From NCBI GenBank assembly GCA_937921685.1, contig CAKZUF010000028.1, forward strand, positions 1-35,130: a stretch of 35,130 nt of DNA. The letters are read 5' to 3'. The notes under the pieces were generated by a model. The model saw nothing but the letters and a program-made list of their open reading frames with translations, had not been told where the DNA came from and made no database searches. This document shows, one piece after another, positions 34,092 to 35,130 of the stretch. The position numbers and the translations under genes were made by a program. The DNA comes from an uncultured archaeon (GTDB lineage: Archaea > Thermoproteota > Nitrososphaeria_A > Caldarchaeales > Calditenuaceae). How positions within the stretch are numbered: position 1 is the stretch's first letter; every line of letters begins with the position of its first letter.

Positions 34092-34355
34092 TTAGTATAC
34101 CCTATCCCACTCCTTCACTACGTACTTTCGAAGCCCCAACTTCACATACGGGTCCGACTCAACCACCAATTTTGCCTCCCCCAAATCTTTAGCCTCCAGT
34201 ATGTAGAGGCCTCCGCTACCGTCTTTGAACCGTCCTGAGGCGAAGAGAATTCCGCGGGCCTTGAGGGATGCGAGGTGGTCGAGGTGTGCCTGCCTCTGGC
34301 TTTGTGTGGGCTCAACCCCGGCTATAGACTCGAGAATGACCACGAAGTATGGCAT
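34092..34355 (-). CDS. YCII-related domain protein
   Basis: 'MPYFVVILE...QRQAHLDHLASLKARGILFASGRFKDGSGGLYILEAKDLGEAKLVVESDPYVKLGLRKYVVKEW'. Confidence 0.85.
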   Translation of the reverse strand: MPYFVVILESIAGVEPTQSQRQAHLDHLASLKARGILFASGRFKDGSGGLYILEAKDLGEAKLVVESDPYVKLGLRKYVVKEWDRVY

Positions 34356-34398
34356 CTTCTCGGCCTCGATGATTTTTAGAAGGGGCTTAATTTATAGC

Positions 34399-34926
34399 TT
34401 AGAGCTCCATGAATACTGTTATTGAATGGCCGGTTTTGGCGTAGTTTTTGAGCGGCCCTGTCTTGGCACCATCCATACCCGGCGACCCTTGGGGCATTCC
34501 GGGGAGGGCGATGCCATCCACATCAGGCCGCTCCACCAAGAGCTTCGAAATGGCCTCTAGGGGGACGTGCCCCTCAACGAAATAGTCTTCTAAGACCGAG
34601 GTATGGCAGCTGAACAGCTGGCTCGGTATCCCAAACCTCCTCCTCAAATCAAGCAAACCCTGCTGGTCCACTATTATTGTCTGCACCTCGACCCCCCTAT
34701 TCTTCAAATAGTCCTCATATCTCTCACAACAGTCACAGAGCGAGGTTCTATACAGCTCCATCGCAGGGCGAACTCTGTCCATATCGGCCCGTCCCACGTC
34801 GTTAGTGGGGCCCTGATTTAGGATAACGACTACTGCCAGTAACAGTGTTATCGCGCCGGCTATGATGAAGTACAGAAGGATGTTACTCTTCCCACGGCCT
34901 TTTCCCTTCCTCCTCACGTGTATCAC
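34399..34926 (-). CDS. Membrane-anchored DUF411 family (putative metal-binding) protein
   Basis: N-terminal TM; 'LYRTSLCDCCERYEDYLKNRGVEVQ', 'GHVPLEAISKLL', 'GIALPGMPQGSPGMDG' are DUF411 hallmarks. Confidence 0.85.
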   Translation of the reverse strand: MIHVRRKGKGRGKSNILLYFIIAGAITLLLAVVVILNQGPTNDVGRADMDRVRPAMELYRTSLCDCCERYEDYLKNRGVEVQTIIVDQQGLLDLRRRFGIPSQLFSCHTSVLEDYFVEGHVPLEAISKLLVERPDVDGIALPGMPQGSPGMDGAKTGPLKNYAKTGHSITVFMEL

Positions 34927-35130
34927 CCTTTTTCAGCCGGTGTCTTCCAAGTTAATGCGAGAATTCCTCCTACTATTCCTAGAAGTGAGCCCACGATGAA
35001 GCCGCCGAACCCTAAAAGCCCAACCAGCGAGAACACGAGTATAACGGCCCCCCATGCCTGGGAGAGTTTCGGGTCGCTGAAGATTGCTAGGGATCCGATT
35101 ATGATCACCGCGCCTGAAGCGATGCCTATA
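34923..35130 (-). CDS. Small membrane protein, truncated by the window edge
   Basis: Reading frame stays open from 35129 (IGIASGAVIIIGSLAIFSD...), beyond the tracked GTG start at 35108; Gly-rich TM helices; 4-nt overlap with the DUF411 ORF. Confidence 0.6.
   Translation of the reverse strand, partial: IGIASGAVIIIGSLAIFSDPKLSQAWGAVILVFSLVGLLGFGGFIVGSLLGIVGGILALTWKTPAEKG

Overview
Archaeal chromosomal window, probably Thermoproteota (TACK): it encodes aEF-2, Alba, a PAC2-family protein, a DUF2070 protein and a GT39/PMT-like protein, has TATA-type promoters with very short leaders, and uses many TTG/GTG starts. It is densely coding. I found no rRNA, tRNA, CRISPR array or recognisable transposon. 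Left to right: a truncated minus-strand ORF at the left edge; a Tat-exported flavoprotein with a membrane cytochrome b partner; an S1P-lyase/Glu-decarboxylase-like PLP enzyme; a V4R-like protein; a GPH-family MFS transporter; a pyruvate:ferredoxin oxidoreductase operon divergent from a fused ADP-forming acyl-CoA synthetase; PAC2 chaperone-like plus Hsp20; a divergent wHTH regulator/methyltransferase pair; a large SF2 helicase with an apparent RNase H-fold C-terminal domain; Ldh_2; aEF-2; GNAT; two tail-to-tail ABC-2 exporters, one with a PadR regulator and a clear candidate operator; and an RtcA/GT39/Alba/DUF2070/PyrD block followed by BP74-like, YCII and DUF411 proteins. Most promising for novelty: the flavoprotein/cytochrome b pair, in which the expected fumarate-reductase carboxylate ligands appear to be missing; the helicase C-terminal domain; the membrane-anchored BP74-like protein; and the PadR operator. 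Family calls come from recognising sequence motifs. No database search was run.
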